NCBI RefSeq assembly: GCF_000745475.1 | Contig: NZ_JQJJ01000009.1 | Location: 372,001-436,000 of the forward strand | Direction: 5' to 3' | Source: Allobosea sp. UNC402CLCol | Lineage (GTDB): Bacteria; Pseudomonadota; Alphaproteobacteria; Rhizobiales; Beijerinckiaceae | Length of the DNA: 64,000 nt | In this document: piece after piece, positions 1-8,108 of the stretch | Layout: every line of letters begins with the position of its first letter | How positions within the stretch are numbered: the first letter of the stretch is position 1 | Made by a program: the position numbers and the translations under genes | Notes under the pieces: model-generated | Database searches by the model: none | Seen by the model: the letters and a program-made list of their open reading frames with translations, nothing else | What the model was told of the DNA's origin: nothing

Positions 1-260
1 GCTGTACCATCTTCTTCAGGACAATCGATAGGTTGCGCCGTCGGTGACGAGACGTCCCGGACGGCTCACGGCGAATCGGCCGTGAGCGCCGGATTCGGAG
101 CGGCTCGTCCCGAACGATGAGGCCTTTCTGGCCGGCCCTGTCCCATGCCGGCAGCAGCGTTCGCGCGCCAGCTCGATCGTCCGTTCCGGGTCTTGGAACG
201 GAACGGCTCAGCGGATGGCGCAGGGCTTCCCGCCGGGGCCTCCTCCGGGAGTGGGGAGGC
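1..260. other. gene-free stretch at window start
   Basis: I see no convincing gene here. The stretch lies downstream of the leftward tctA gene. Its one visible structure is an inverted repeat at 64-87 (arms GCTCACGGC and GCCGTGAGC, 6-nt loop) without a T tract on either side, so it could be a Rho-dependent 3' end or a processed hairpin. A short rightward reading frame starting at 145 runs into antisense tctA and has no ribosome binding site. Confidence 0.5.
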
Positions 261-1772
261 CTATGCGGTGCGTGACACCGCCTGGCCGCGCATGCGCCGG
301 ATGGTGGCGCCGATCAGCGGCATGAACAGCAGCATGAGGCCGATCCCCATCAGCGTCGAGACCAGCGCGTTCGACCAGAAGATCGAGAGCGAGCCCTGGC
401 TGAAGATCATCGACTGGCGGAAGGCATCCTCGGCCTTGTCTCCGATCACCATGGCCAGGATCATCGGCGCGATCGGGTAGTCGAGCTTCTTGAAGGCGTA
501 TCCGACGATGCCGAAGGCAAGCGCGATCCACAGGTCGAAGGGCTTGCCGGCGACCGTATAGGCGCCGATGAAGCACACCACGATGATCAGCGGCCCGATG
601 ATCGAGAACGGGATGCGCAGGATCGAGGCGAAGAGCGGCACCGTCGCCAGCACGGTGATGACCGCGACGATGTTGCCGAGATACATCGAGGCGATCAGCC
701 CCCAGACGAAGTCCGGCCGGTCGGTGAAGAGCGTCGGGCCGGGGTTGAGGCCCCAGATCATCAGCCCGCCCATCATCACCGCCGCCGTGGCCGAGCCGGG
801 AATGCCGAGCGCCAGCATCGGCAGCATCGCGGCCGAGCCGGCCGCGTGGTCGGCTGTCTCGGGCGAGATCACGCCCTCCGGCTCGCCCTTGCCGAACTTC
901 TCCGGGTTGCGCGAGGAGCGCTTGGCCATCGCATAGCTCAGGAACGAGGCGGCGGTCGGTCCGCCCGGCGTGATGCCCATCCAGATGCCGATGGCGGCCG
1001 AGCGCAGCAAGGCGAGCCAGTAGCGCGGCAGCTTCGCCGCCGTGCGCAGCACGTCGCCGAGCCGCACCTTCGCGGCGATGCCGCGGAAGCTCAGCCCGTC
1101 CTCCATCGTCAGCAGCAATTCGCCGACGCCGAACAGCCCGATCACCGCGATGAGGAAGCTCACCCCGGCCAGCAGCACGTCGAAGCCAAAGGTCAGGCGC
1201 ACGCTGCCCGAGACGGTGTCCATGCCGATCGAGGCCAGCGAGAAGCCGACGCACATCGCCACGATCGTCTTGAAGGGGGAGGCGCCACCGAGGCCGATGA
1301 AGCTGGCGAAGGTGATGAAATAGACCGCGAAGAATTCCGGCGAGGAAAAGCGCAGCGCGAAACCGGCGACCCAGCTCGACAGCACCGTGATCAGGATCAC
1401 GCCGGCCAGCGCGCCGAAGCCGGCGGAGAGAAAGGCGAGGGAAAGTGCCTCGGTCGCCTTGCCCTGCTTGGCCATCGGATGGCCGTCGAAGGTCGTGGCC
1501 ACGGAAGAGGGCTCGCCCGGGATGTTGAACAGGATCGAGGTGGTCGAGCCGCCGAACAGCGCTCCCCAGTAGAGCGATGTCAGCAGGATGATCGCCGAGA
1601 CCGGGTCCATCGAGAAGGTCAGGGGCAGCATCAGGGAGACGCCGTTGGGCGCGCCCAGCCCGGGCAGCACGCCGACCAGGATGCCGAGCAGCACGCCGGC
1701 GATCATCAGGGCGATGTGGTGGAAGCTGATCGCGACGGAGAAGCCGTGCATCAGCGAGGCGACGTTATCCAT
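261..1772 (-). CDS. tctA: TctA-type large permease subunit of a tripartite tricarboxylate transporter
   Basis: 503 residues, the usual TctA length. It is an inner-membrane protein with roughly a dozen hydrophobic segments and the large TTT permease subunit that moves a carboxylate captured by a periplasmic TctC-type protein. The family signature GVLPGLGAPNG is at residues 34-44, and a second Pro-Gly motif (GITPGGPTAAS) lies in the middle of the protein, as expected from the internal duplication of the family. The start is preceded by GGAAGGGAG. It is the last gene of a leftward operon pdxA-like, tctC, tctB, tctA; TctB ends 33 bases upstream. The substrate cannot be read from the sequence. Neighbouring PdxA-family and SAF-domain oxidoreductases suggest a sugar acid or hydroxy acid. 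Confidence 0.96.
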   Translation of the reverse strand: MDNVASLMHGFSVAISFHHIALMIAGVLLGILVGVLPGLGAPNGVSLMLPLTFSMDPVSAIILLTSLYWGALFGGSTTSILFNIPGEPSSVATTFDGHPMAKQGKATEALSLAFLSAGFGALAGVILITVLSSWVAGFALRFSSPEFFAVYFITFASFIGLGGASPFKTIVAMCVGFSLASIGMDTVSGSVRLTFGFDVLLAGVSFLIAVIGLFGVGELLLTMEDGLSFRGIAAKVRLGDVLRTAAKLPRYWLALLRSAAIGIWMGITPGGPTAASFLSYAMAKRSSRNPEKFGKGEPEGVISPETADHAAGSAAMLPMLALGIPGSATAAVMMGGLMIWGLNPGPTLFTDRPDFVWGLIASMYLGNIVAVITVLATVPLFASILRIPFSIIGPLIIVVCFIGAYTVAGKPFDLWIALAFGIVGYAFKKLDYPIAPMILAMVIGDKAEDAFRQSMIFSQGSLSIFWSNALVSTLMGIGLMLLFMPLIGATIRRMRGQAVSRTA

Positions 1773-1805
1773 GAGCCGGAGCTCCCTTCCGGGTTTCGGT
1801 CCGGG

Positions 1806-2294
1806 TCAAAGCCCGAGCGCGGCCTCTAGCGGGCCCTTCATCAGCGGAATGTGGAAGAAGCGTTCGAGCGCCAGGTAGAAGAACACGGCCGAGCCGATGG
1901 CGACGGTCAGCGTGCGCAGCCAGCCGAAGCCGCCCTGGAAGCGCATCGTGAAGACGAGATAGACGACGGTCGCGACATACATGCCGAGCGTCGCGCACAG
2001 GATCACGAAGCCGAGGATGGGCAGGAAGAAGCTCGCGACGCGGTGGATGCGCTCGCCGTCGAGCACGACCTCGGCCAGCATGTCTCGTCCCGAGAGCCGC
2101 TTGCTCCAGGTCAGGGCGAGGGTGGCGAGGCTGCCGAGCGCAACCAGCATGCCGGTATAGAACGGAAAGGCGCCGGCCTCGGGGCCGGAAGTGTCCCAGC
2201 CGATGCCGAATTCGAGCGCGCCCCAGACGATCGTCAGCCCATAGGCGAGCGTGAACAGCGCGACGACGGTCTCGGCCCAGAGGCGGGTGACCAT
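1806..2294 (-). CDS. tctB: TctB-type small subunit of a tripartite tricarboxylate transporter
   Basis: 162 residues with about four membrane segments, the normal size and layout of the small TTT subunit. TctB proteins are poorly conserved; the assignment rests on hydrophobicity (segments near residues 10-30, 40-60, and two in the C-terminal half) and on its place directly between tctC and tctA. It would form the membrane complex with TctA. The gap to tctC upstream holds a palindromic repeat (2333-2420), so mRNA levels of tctC may differ from those of tctBA. Confidence 0.93.
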   Translation of the reverse strand: MVTRLWAETVVALFTLAYGLTIVWGALEFGIGWDTSGPEAGAFPFYTGMLVALGSLATLALTWSKRLSGRDMLAEVVLDGERIHRVASFFLPILGFVILCATLGMYVATVVYLVFTMRFQGGFGWLRTLTVAIGSAVFFYLALERFFHIPLMKGPLEAALGL

Positions 2295-2332
2295 GGGATT
2301 TCCCTTCTCGGATCAGGCAGGTTTCGATCAGG

Positions 2333-2420
2333 CGTCATCCCGGGCTTGCCCCGGGATCCATCGAAGGGCGTCGAACGCCACGATGGATCCCGGCACGACG
2401 CTTCGCTGCGGCCGGGATGA
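2333..2420. repeat. dispersed palindromic repeat, family A
   Basis: Intergenic copy between tctC and tctB. It contains CATCCCGGGCTTGCCCCGGGAT and, inverted about 60 bases on, GATCCCGG...CCGGGATG. Similar elements with the core CGGGCTTGACCCGAG stand at 14371, 20111 and 35538, with a diverged relative at 60650. All are intergenic or at the very end of a gene. They resemble BIME/REP-like elements of Rhizobiales; a role in mRNA 3'-end protection is an inference. Confidence 0.75.
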
Positions 2421-2440
2421 GGGGGGCTGCCGCGGCAGCC

Positions 2441-3433
2441 TTATTTCACCACCCAGCCCTCGGCCTCGAACACCTTCTTGTTCGCGGCCTCGTCCTTGGC
2501 GACGAAATCGGCGAGCTCCTGGCCCTTCATGAAGCGCGCCGTCTGCGCGGTGCGGGTCACGAATTCCTGCCATTCCGGGGTCTGGCTGACCTTCTCCAGC
2601 ACGCCCTCGTAGAATTTCACGGCGTCCGCGGGCACGTCGGCCGGCAGCCAGACGGTGCGCGGCATCTGGAAGCTCTCGATCGGAATGCCGGATTCCTTGC
2701 AGGTCGGGATGTCGCCCCAGCCCTTGCCGCCAAAGACCGGCTCGCTCTTGGCGAGGCGCACCGGCGAGAACACGCAGAGCGGCTTGACCTGCCCGGCCTT
2801 CCACTGGCCGACATTCTCATTGGGGTTGTTGGTGTTGGAATCGACATGGCCGCCGGCGAGCTGCGTGGCCGCCGCGCTGCCGCCCTGGAACGGCACGTAG
2901 ATCCATTTGGCGCCGGTCGCCTCCTGGATCATGACGGTCAGCGTCTGGTCGGTATCCTTCGACTGGCTGCCCGCCATCTTGAAGCCGGGCTTGGCCTTGA
3001 CCGCGTCGATATAGCTCTTGGCATCGTTATAGGGCGCGCTGCCGTTGACCCAGAGCAGGAACTCGTCGAGCGCCAGCGCCGCGACCGGGGTCAGGTCCGA
3101 CTTGCTGAAGGCGAGCTTGGCGACATAGGGCAGCAGATAGGCGTTGTTGGTGCCGAAGATCACCTTGTGGGCGTCGCCCTTGCCGGCCTTGCCCTGGAGA
3201 TAGCCTTCGGCGCCGGAGCCGCCGCCCTTGTTGACCACCACGATCGACTGCTCGACCAGCTTGTGCTTGCTGATGATCGATTGGATGACCCGCGCGAAAT
3301 TGTCGGTTCCGCCACCGGGGCCGGAGGTCACGACGAACTCGATCGGACCGGTCGGCTGCCAGGCCTGCGCCGTGGCGCCCCCGCCGAGCGCGAAGGCGGC
3401 GGTGAGCGCCGCGGTGAGTGCGAATTGCTTCAT
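2441..3433 (-). CDS. tctC: TctC/Bug-family periplasmic substrate-binding protein
   Basis: 330 residues starting MKQF with a typical Sec signal peptide (hydrophobic core about residues 5-21, cleavage likely after AQA). The Bug/TctC fold is shown by the ligand-loop sequence VTSGPGGGTDNFAR around residues 34-47 and by the conserved central segment with NPNENVGQWKAG. These proteins bind carboxylates in the periplasm and hand them to TctA/TctB. The gene is second in the leftward operon, about 70 bases after the pdxA-like gene and before tctB. Full length, no sign of damage. Ligand unknown; the Bug family covers many hydroxy, keto and aromatic acids. Confidence 0.93.
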   Translation of the reverse strand: MKQFALTAALTAAFALGGGATAQAWQPTGPIEFVVTSGPGGGTDNFARVIQSIISKHKLVEQSIVVVNKGGGSGAEGYLQGKAGKGDAHKVIFGTNNAYLLPYVAKLAFSKSDLTPVAALALDEFLLWVNGSAPYNDAKSYIDAVKAKPGFKMAGSQSKDTDQTLTVMIQEATGAKWIYVPFQGGSAAATQLAGGHVDSNTNNPNENVGQWKAGQVKPLCVFSPVRLAKSEPVFGGKGWGDIPTCKESGIPIESFQMPRTVWLPADVPADAVKFYEGVLEKVSQTPEWQEFVTRTAQTARFMKGQELADFVAKDEAANKKVFEAEGWVVK

Positions 3434-3502
3434 CTGTTTCGTCTCCCTGGGATGTCTGGTTATGCGCGGCTCTTGCGGCCGCTTGGGTATTGAGAAACCG
3501 GT

Positions 3503-4540
3503 TCAGGCCGCTGCGCGGCCGGGCTCCTTTCCGTCCTTGGCCATCTTGATGGCCAGCGACAGGGCGGCGCGCGAGGCGCCGAGATTGGCGATGCCCTTGC
3601 CGGCGATCTCATAGGCCGTGCCATGGGCCGGGGTACAGATCGGGAAGGGGAAGCCGCCGATCAGCGTGACGCCGCGGTCGAAGCCCATCAGCTTCATCGC
3701 GATCTGGCCCTGGTCGTGATACATGGTCAGCACCGCGTCGAAATCGCCGTTCTTCGCGCGCAGGAAGACGGTGTCCGACGGGAACGGCCCTTCGACCGTG
3801 AAGCCCCTGGCCTTGGCCGCCTTGACCGCCGGCTCGATCGTCTCGATCTCGTCGCGGCCGAAATTGCCGCCGTCGCCGGCATGGGGGTTGATGCCGGCCA
3901 CCGCGATGCGCGGCGGGTCGAAGCCGGCTGCCCGCAGATTGGCATCCGCCAGCGCCAGCGCCCGCAGGATGCGCTCCTGCGTGATGTTCTCGGCCACCGC
4001 CGAGAGCGGAATATGCGAGGTGACGCGCGCATTCCACAGTGTGTCGAGGACGTTGAACTCGCTCGCGGGCCCCTCGAAGCCGATGGCGTCGCGCACGAAG
4101 CGGATCTCGTCGTCATAGCCGGGATAGGCGAAGCGCATGGCTGCCTTGTTGAACGGCGTGAAGAACACGGCGTCGGCCTTGCCGGAGGCGGCGAAGCGTA
4201 GCGCCCGGCGGAAATTCTCGGTCGCCGCCTTGCCGCCCGCAAGCGTCGCCTTGCCGCGCTGGAGATCGGCGGGGTCGTGATTGGCGAGGTCGATGAAGAC
4301 CGGCTTGTCGGCCTTCGCGGGCAGGGCGTCTTCCGAGGCGGCAATCTGCACATCGGGGTCGAGCCCGGCATCGGCGGCGCCGAGATCGAGCAGGCGCTTG
4401 TCACCGAAGATGACGTAACGGGCCGCGTCGCGCAGATCGGGCTCGCGCAGCAGGCGCGCCAGCAATTCGGGGCTGATGCCCGAAGGATCGCCCATCGCCA
4501 CCGCGATGACCGGCTTCTTGCCGTTCTCGGAGCTGTCCAC
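3503..4540 (-). CDS. PdxA-family NAD-dependent dehydrogenase (4-hydroxythreonine-4-phosphate / 4-phospho-D-threonate dehydrogenase type)
   Basis: 345 residues from a GTG at 4540, chosen because AGGAGG sits 7 bases before it; an ATG at 4582 lacks this. Family motifs are MGDPSGISPE at the N terminus and the three metal-histidine regions TSHIPLSA, NPHAGDGGNFG and YHDQGQ, followed by GGFPFPICTPAHGTA. PdxA oxidises 4-phosphohydroxy-threonine in vitamin B6 synthesis. Homologues linked to transporters more often act on 4-phospho-D-threonate or D-erythronate, or on aromatic dihydrodiols (TphB type). Here it heads a TTT transporter operon and is divergent from an SAF oxidoreductase, so a catabolic role is more likely than B6 synthesis. 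No DUF1537 kinase is present nearby. Confidence 0.88.
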   Translation of the reverse strand: MDSSENGKKPVIAVAMGDPSGISPELLARLLREPDLRDAARYVIFGDKRLLDLGAADAGLDPDVQIAASEDALPAKADKPVFIDLANHDPADLQRGKATLAGGKAATENFRRALRFAASGKADAVFFTPFNKAAMRFAYPGYDDEIRFVRDAIGFEGPASEFNVLDTLWNARVTSHIPLSAVAENITQERILRALALADANLRAAGFDPPRIAVAGINPHAGDGGNFGRDEIETIEPAVKAAKARGFTVEGPFPSDTVFLRAKNGDFDAVLTMYHDQGQIAMKLMGFDRGVTLIGGFPFPICTPAHGTAYEIAGKGIANLGASRAALSLAIKMAKDGKEPGRAAA

Positions 4541-4664
4541 CGCTGATCCTCCTGCGGGGCGCGCGTCGATTCGCAAGGGCAATTCGCCCTGATCCGGCCG
4601 CGCGTTCCCTCTTGATGTCGTTCGTTGCCGAATTCGCTAACACAGCTCGCCCGACTCCTCAAGT

Positions 4665-4680
4665 ATGCTGTATGCAGTAT
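4665..4680. promoter_or_regulatory. imperfect palindrome, candidate GntR operator
   Basis: ATGCTGTATGCAGTAT matches its reverse complement at 12 of 16 positions (AT-R-CTG-Y-AT-R-CAG-Y-AT) and lies in the 214-base gap between the divergent pdxA-like gene and the SAF oxidoreductase. FCD-type GntR regulators commonly bind short palindromes of this size, and such a regulator is encoded at 6218. An operator here could control both directions. The sequence is seen directly; the pairing with that regulator is inference. Confidence 0.55.
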
Positions 4681-4754
4681 AATAGCAGCACATGAGAATG
4701 AGCGAAGCGGCGCCTGAAAACCAAGAGCGCGCCGCCGACAGGGAGAGCGAGACG

Positions 4755-6221
4755 ATGAATTTCCACGCCCATTACGCCGGCATCCGGCAGCCGGTCGCGA
4801 CCTGCCTGGTCGGCAGCGGCGGCTTCGGGCGCAGCTATCTGGCGCAGGCGCGGCGCACGCGCCTGATCGAGGCCCGCATCGCAGTGGATATGACGGCCGA
4901 GGCGGCTGGCCGGGCCTTTGTGGCGGCAGGCTATGCCGCCTCCGAGGTCGCCCTGTGTGAAACGGCGGCCGAGGCGCGCGCAGCCTGGGAGGCTGGGCGC
5001 TGTGTCGCGGCGGGACGGCTCGAGACGGTGATCGATCTGCCTTTCGCCCTGCTGGTGGAGGCGACCGGCTCGCCCGAGGGCGCGACGCGCCATGCGCTGA
5101 TGGCGATCGAAGCTCGCCGCCACGTCGCTCTCGTCTCGAAGGAGGCCGACAGCGTGGTCGGCCCCGGCCTCGCGCGGCTGGCGCAGGACAAGGGCGTGCT
5201 GGTCACGCCGGTCGATGGCGACCAGCCGAGCCTGCTGATCGCCCTCGTCACCTGGGCGGAGGTCCTCGGTCTTGAGATCGTCGCTGCCGGCAAGTCGAGC
5301 GAGTACGACTTCGTTTTCGATCCGGCGTCCGGCAACGTTACCTGCAACGGCGTGACAAAATCCCTGCCGGAGTTGTCCGCGCATTGGCTGCCGGGTTCAC
5401 GCTCGGTCACGGCCGTTGCGGCCGAGCGTGCGCGCATCCTCGGCGGCGCCTTTCCGCTGCGTGCCGTGCCCGATCTCTGCGAGATGACGCTCGTCGCCAA
5501 CGCGACCGAGCTCGTGGCCGACCGCGCCGGCTTCCACGCGCCGCCGGCGCGCATTCCCGAGATCGCCGACCTGTTCACGGCACGGGCCCAAGGCGGCCTG
5601 CTCACGGGCACACGCCGCGTCGACGTGTTCCATCATCTGCGTCTGGCGGAGGAGGCGAGCTTCGCCGGCGGCGTCTTCGTCGTCGTGCGCTGCGAGAACG
5701 CCGAAACCTGGGAGATGCTGGCCGGCAAGGGCCATGTCCTCTCCCGCGATGGCAGGACGGCGATGCTGTACCTGCCGCGCCATCTGCTGGGCGTCGAGGT
5801 TGCGACCAGCATTCTCGATACCGCCGGGCTCGGCCGCTCGGGCTATGGCGACGACTACCGGCCCCGGCAGGACCTCGTCGCCGTCGCCGAGCGGGATCTG
5901 GCGGCCGGCACGGTCCTGGCCATGGGCGGCCATCATCACAGCATTGCCGGCATCGGTGCGGAAGTCCGTCCGGCCGCGGCGCTGGCCGAGGATCGTCCCG
6001 CCCCGTTCTACCTCGTCGCCGACCGCAGGCTGCTGCGCGATGTGAAGGCCGGCGAGGCGATCCGTCTTGGCGATATCGAGATCGCGCCGGATTCGACCTT
6101 GCTCGCGACGCGCCGTCGCCAGGACGCGCTCTTCGCCGATGATCTGGCCGGGAGCGGTTTGACAGGGCAGGGCGCCCATGGCGTAAACGCCGATAGTTTG
6201 GAAACGATGGCGACACGATGA
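4755..6221 (+). CDS. NAD(P)-binding oxidoreductase with C-terminal SAF domain
   Basis: 488 residues from the ATG at 4755, which has GGGAG about 9 bases upstream. An in-frame ATG at 4692 has no ribosome binding site and lies only 12 bases after the operator palindrome. Rossmann motif LVGSGGFGRS is at about residues 18-27, followed by a homoserine-dehydrogenase-like catalytic region (EATGSPEGA, SKEAD). The last about 90 residues form an SAF domain (RDLAAGTVLAMGG...DVKAGEAIRLGDI). Proteins of this architecture are often mislabelled flagellar FlgA because of the SAF domain. They occur in sugar-acid catabolic loci. The stop overlaps the following GntR gene (ATGA). The substrate is probably that of the PdxA/TTT cluster, which is inference. 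Confidence 0.85.
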   Translation: MNFHAHYAGIRQPVATCLVGSGGFGRSYLAQARRTRLIEARIAVDMTAEAAGRAFVAAGYAASEVALCETAAEARAAWEAGRCVAAGRLETVIDLPFALLVEATGSPEGATRHALMAIEARRHVALVSKEADSVVGPGLARLAQDKGVLVTPVDGDQPSLLIALVTWAEVLGLEIVAAGKSSEYDFVFDPASGNVTCNGVTKSLPELSAHWLPGSRSVTAVAAERARILGGAFPLRAVPDLCEMTLVANATELVADRAGFHAPPARIPEIADLFTARAQGGLLTGTRRVDVFHHLRLAEEASFAGGVFVVVRCENAETWEMLAGKGHVLSRDGRTAMLYLPRHLLGVEVATSILDTAGLGRSGYGDDYRPRQDLVAVAERDLAAGTVLAMGGHHHSIAGIGAEVRPAAALAEDRPAPFYLVADRRLLRDVKAGEAIRLGDIEIAPDSTLLATRRRQDALFADDLAGSGLTGQGAHGVNADSLETMATR

Positions 6222-6883
6222 GCGATGCAGCGAGCGATTATCCCCGCATCACCCGCCGCACGCTGCACGACGAGGTGCTGGAGCGCCTCCGCGACATGAT
6301 CATCGAGGGCCGGCTCGAGCCGGGCCAGCGCATCAATGAGGGGCAGGTCGGCGCGCAGCTCGGCGTCTCGCGCACCCCCTTGCGCGAGGCGATCAAGACG
6401 CTCGCCAGCGAGGGGCTCGTCGAGATCCTGCCGGCCAAGGGCGCCGTGGTCCGCAAATTCTCGGCGCAGGATCTCTATCAGGTGCTCGAGGTGCTGAAGG
6501 CGCTGGAGCAGCTCGGTGGCCGCATCGCCTGCGAACAGGCCCCGGATGCGACCATCGAGGCGATCCACGCCTTGCACAGGCGCATGCTGGAGCTCTACGC
6601 GACGCGCGAGCGGCTCGAATATTTCAAGCTCAACCAGGCGATCCATACGGCCATGGTCGCGGCCTCCGGCAATCAGGTGCTGGTCGAGATGCACGGCACG
6701 CTGCAGTCGCGGATCAAGCGGCTGCGCTTTATCGGCAATGAGGGGCCGGAGAAATGGGCCGGCGCCGTCGCCGAGCACGAGGAGATGATGGCGGCCTTGC
6801 TGAAGCGCGACGCGGACGCGCTCTCGGAGGCGATCGGCAAGCATATGGAATCGACGCTCAGGCGCGTCCGGGACGTGCTCTGA
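6218..6883 (+). CDS. GntR-family transcriptional regulator, FCD (FadR C-terminal) subgroup
   Basis: 221 residues. The winged helix-turn-helix is at about residues 15-75 (INEGQVGAQLGVSRTPLREAIKTLASEGLVE), the classic GntR signature. An all-helical FCD effector domain occupies residues 85-215, with the metal-ligand type residues of the group in HxxxxxASGN and AEHEEMMAAL. The start overlaps the stop of the SAF oxidoreductase by four bases, so the two are translationally coupled. It most likely senses an acid intermediate of the pathway and controls the divergent operons through the palindrome at 4665-4680. Confidence 0.93.
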   Translation: MSDAASDYPRITRRTLHDEVLERLRDMIIEGRLEPGQRINEGQVGAQLGVSRTPLREAIKTLASEGLVEILPAKGAVVRKFSAQDLYQVLEVLKALEQLGGRIACEQAPDATIEAIHALHRRMLELYATRERLEYFKLNQAIHTAMVAASGNQVLVEMHGTLQSRIKRLRFIGNEGPEKWAGAVAEHEEMMAALLKRDADALSEAIGKHMESTLRRVRDVL

Positions 6884-6949
6884 GATCGGCTTGAATTCCC
6901 GCGCCCGCTGTCGAACGGCCGGCGCGGGAACGGAGCCGCTTAAGCGAGC

Positions 6950-7786
6950 TCAGCTCTGCACGAAGGCGAGCAGATCGGCATTCAGCACCTCGGCATGGGT
7001 GGTGAGCATGCCGTGCGGATAGCCCGGATAGACCTTGAGCGTGCCGTTCTTCAAAAGCTTGATCGATTCATGCGCCGAGGCGCCGATCGGCACGATCTGG
7101 TCATCGTCGCCATGCAGCACGAGAGTCGGCACGGCGATCGCCTTCAGATCCCCGCTCTGGTCGGTCTCCGAGAAGGCCTTGATGCCGTCGTAATGGGCCT
7201 TGGCGCTGCCCATCATGCCCTGGCGCCACCAATTCCTGATCACGCCCTCGTCGACCTTCGCGCCCGGCCGGTTGTAGCCGTAGAACGGCCCGGTCGGGAC
7301 ATCGAGGAAGAACTGCGCGCGGTTGTCGGCGAGCGCCTTGCGGAAGCCGTCGAAGACCTCGATCGGCAGGCCGCCCGGGTTCTTCTCGGTCTTGACCATG
7401 AGAGGCGGCACGGCGCTGACCAGCACCGCCTTGGCGACCCGGCCCTGCGGCTCGCCGAACTTCGCGACATAGCGGGCGACCTGCCCGCCGCCGGTCGAGT
7501 GGCCGATATGGACGGAGTTTCTCAGGTCGAGATGCTCGACGACGGCCGAGGCGTCGGCGGCGTAATGATCCATGTCATGGCCGTCCCAGATTTGGGCCGA
7601 GCGGCCATGGCCGCGCCGGTCGCTGGCGACGACGCGATAGCCCTTCGCCAGGAAGAACAGCATCTGCGCGTCCCAGTCGTCGCTGCTCAGCGGCCAGCCA
7701 TGGTGGAACATGATCGGCTGGGCGTCCTTCGGCCCCCAGTCCTTGTAGAAGATCTCGACATTGTCCTTGGTCGTTACGAATGGCAT
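6950..7786 (-). CDS. alpha/beta hydrolase, non-haem chloroperoxidase / arylesterase type
   Basis: 278 residues from the ATG at 7786 (MPFVTTKDNV), chosen because AGAGGAC lies 7 bases upstream; further upstream codons are not conserved in type. Motifs are the oxyanion loop FHHGWPLSSDDWD, the nucleophile elbow GHSTGGG, an acid in LHGDDDQIVP and the catalytic His in GYPHGM near the C terminus. This is the cofactor-free haloperoxidase / aryl esterase group. The true cellular substrate is unknown. It stands alone, convergent with the GntR gene and divergent from hsp20. Confidence 0.9.
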   Translation of the reverse strand: MPFVTTKDNVEIFYKDWGPKDAQPIMFHHGWPLSSDDWDAQMLFFLAKGYRVVASDRRGHGRSAQIWDGHDMDHYAADASAVVEHLDLRNSVHIGHSTGGGQVARYVAKFGEPQGRVAKAVLVSAVPPLMVKTEKNPGGLPIEVFDGFRKALADNRAQFFLDVPTGPFYGYNRPGAKVDEGVIRNWWRQGMMGSAKAHYDGIKAFSETDQSGDLKAIAVPTLVLHGDDDQIVPIGASAHESIKLLKNGTLKVYPGYPHGMLTTHAEVLNADLLAFVQS

Positions 7787-7987
7787 GTCGGTCGTCCTCT
7801 TTTGCCTGACAAAGTCCCTGCAGAATTGATGCCGATGTCGCGGCTCGCTGCATTTCACCCTGAGTTTGTGTCAGGTTGTCATTCGCGATGCGAAGCCGCG
7901 CGCTGCGGTGGCGCTCGCCGATAAAAGCGCATGCGCCGGGTAAGGCAAGAGGCGTATTGGCCGCTGCCTTGTGCTTCGCCGGCTCCC

Positions 7988-8016
7988 CTTGAAGCCGCGG
8001 CGGCTCTTCGCCATAT
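7988..8016 (+). promoter_or_regulatory. candidate heat-shock (RpoH-type) promoter of hsp20
   Basis: CTTGAA at 7988-7993 and CCATAT at 8011-8016, separated by 17 bases. CTTG in the -35 box and a C-rich start of the -10 box are features of alphaproteobacterial RpoH promoters. Start of transcription would be near 8023, leaving a UTR of about 85 bases. Confidence 0.5.
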
Positions 8017-8084
8017 CTAGCGCAAGCGGAAGGGTTCGCCTTTCGCCCGCGGGATGCTGCCAGTGGCGGGTTCCGATGATTGAT

Positions 8085-8105
8085 GAGGCGCCTTTCGAGG
8101 GCTTC
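8085..8105 (+). ncRNA. candidate RNA thermometer hairpin covering the hsp20 ribosome binding site
   Basis: GAGGC (8085-8089) pairs with GCTTC (8101-8105), G8090 is bulged, CCT (8091-8093) pairs with AGG (8098-8100), and the loop is TTCG. The Shine-Dalgarno GAGGG (8097-8101) is inside the stem and the start codon begins three bases later. ROSE thermometers of rhizobial small heat-shock genes also hide the ribosome site in a terminal hairpin with a bulged G. The canonical ROSE sequence U-Y-G-C-U is absent, so this would be a variant. Confidence 0.5.
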
Positions 8106-8108
8106 TGT

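Larger units (their letters stand above)
7787..8108. other. divergent intergenic region upstream of hsp20
   Basis: No gene is seen between the esterase and hsp20. The right half holds the likely heat-shock promoter and a structured 5' UTR (listed separately). An 8-bp hairpin at 8026-8046 (arms GCGGAAGG and CCTTTCGC, one G-U pair) precedes the hairpin that covers the ribosome binding site. Confidence 0.6.

Noticed and set aside
8024..8108. Canonical ROSE element
   Set aside because: The conserved U-Y-G-C-U sequence next to the ribosome site is absent, so I report a ROSE-like hairpin and not a true ROSE member.
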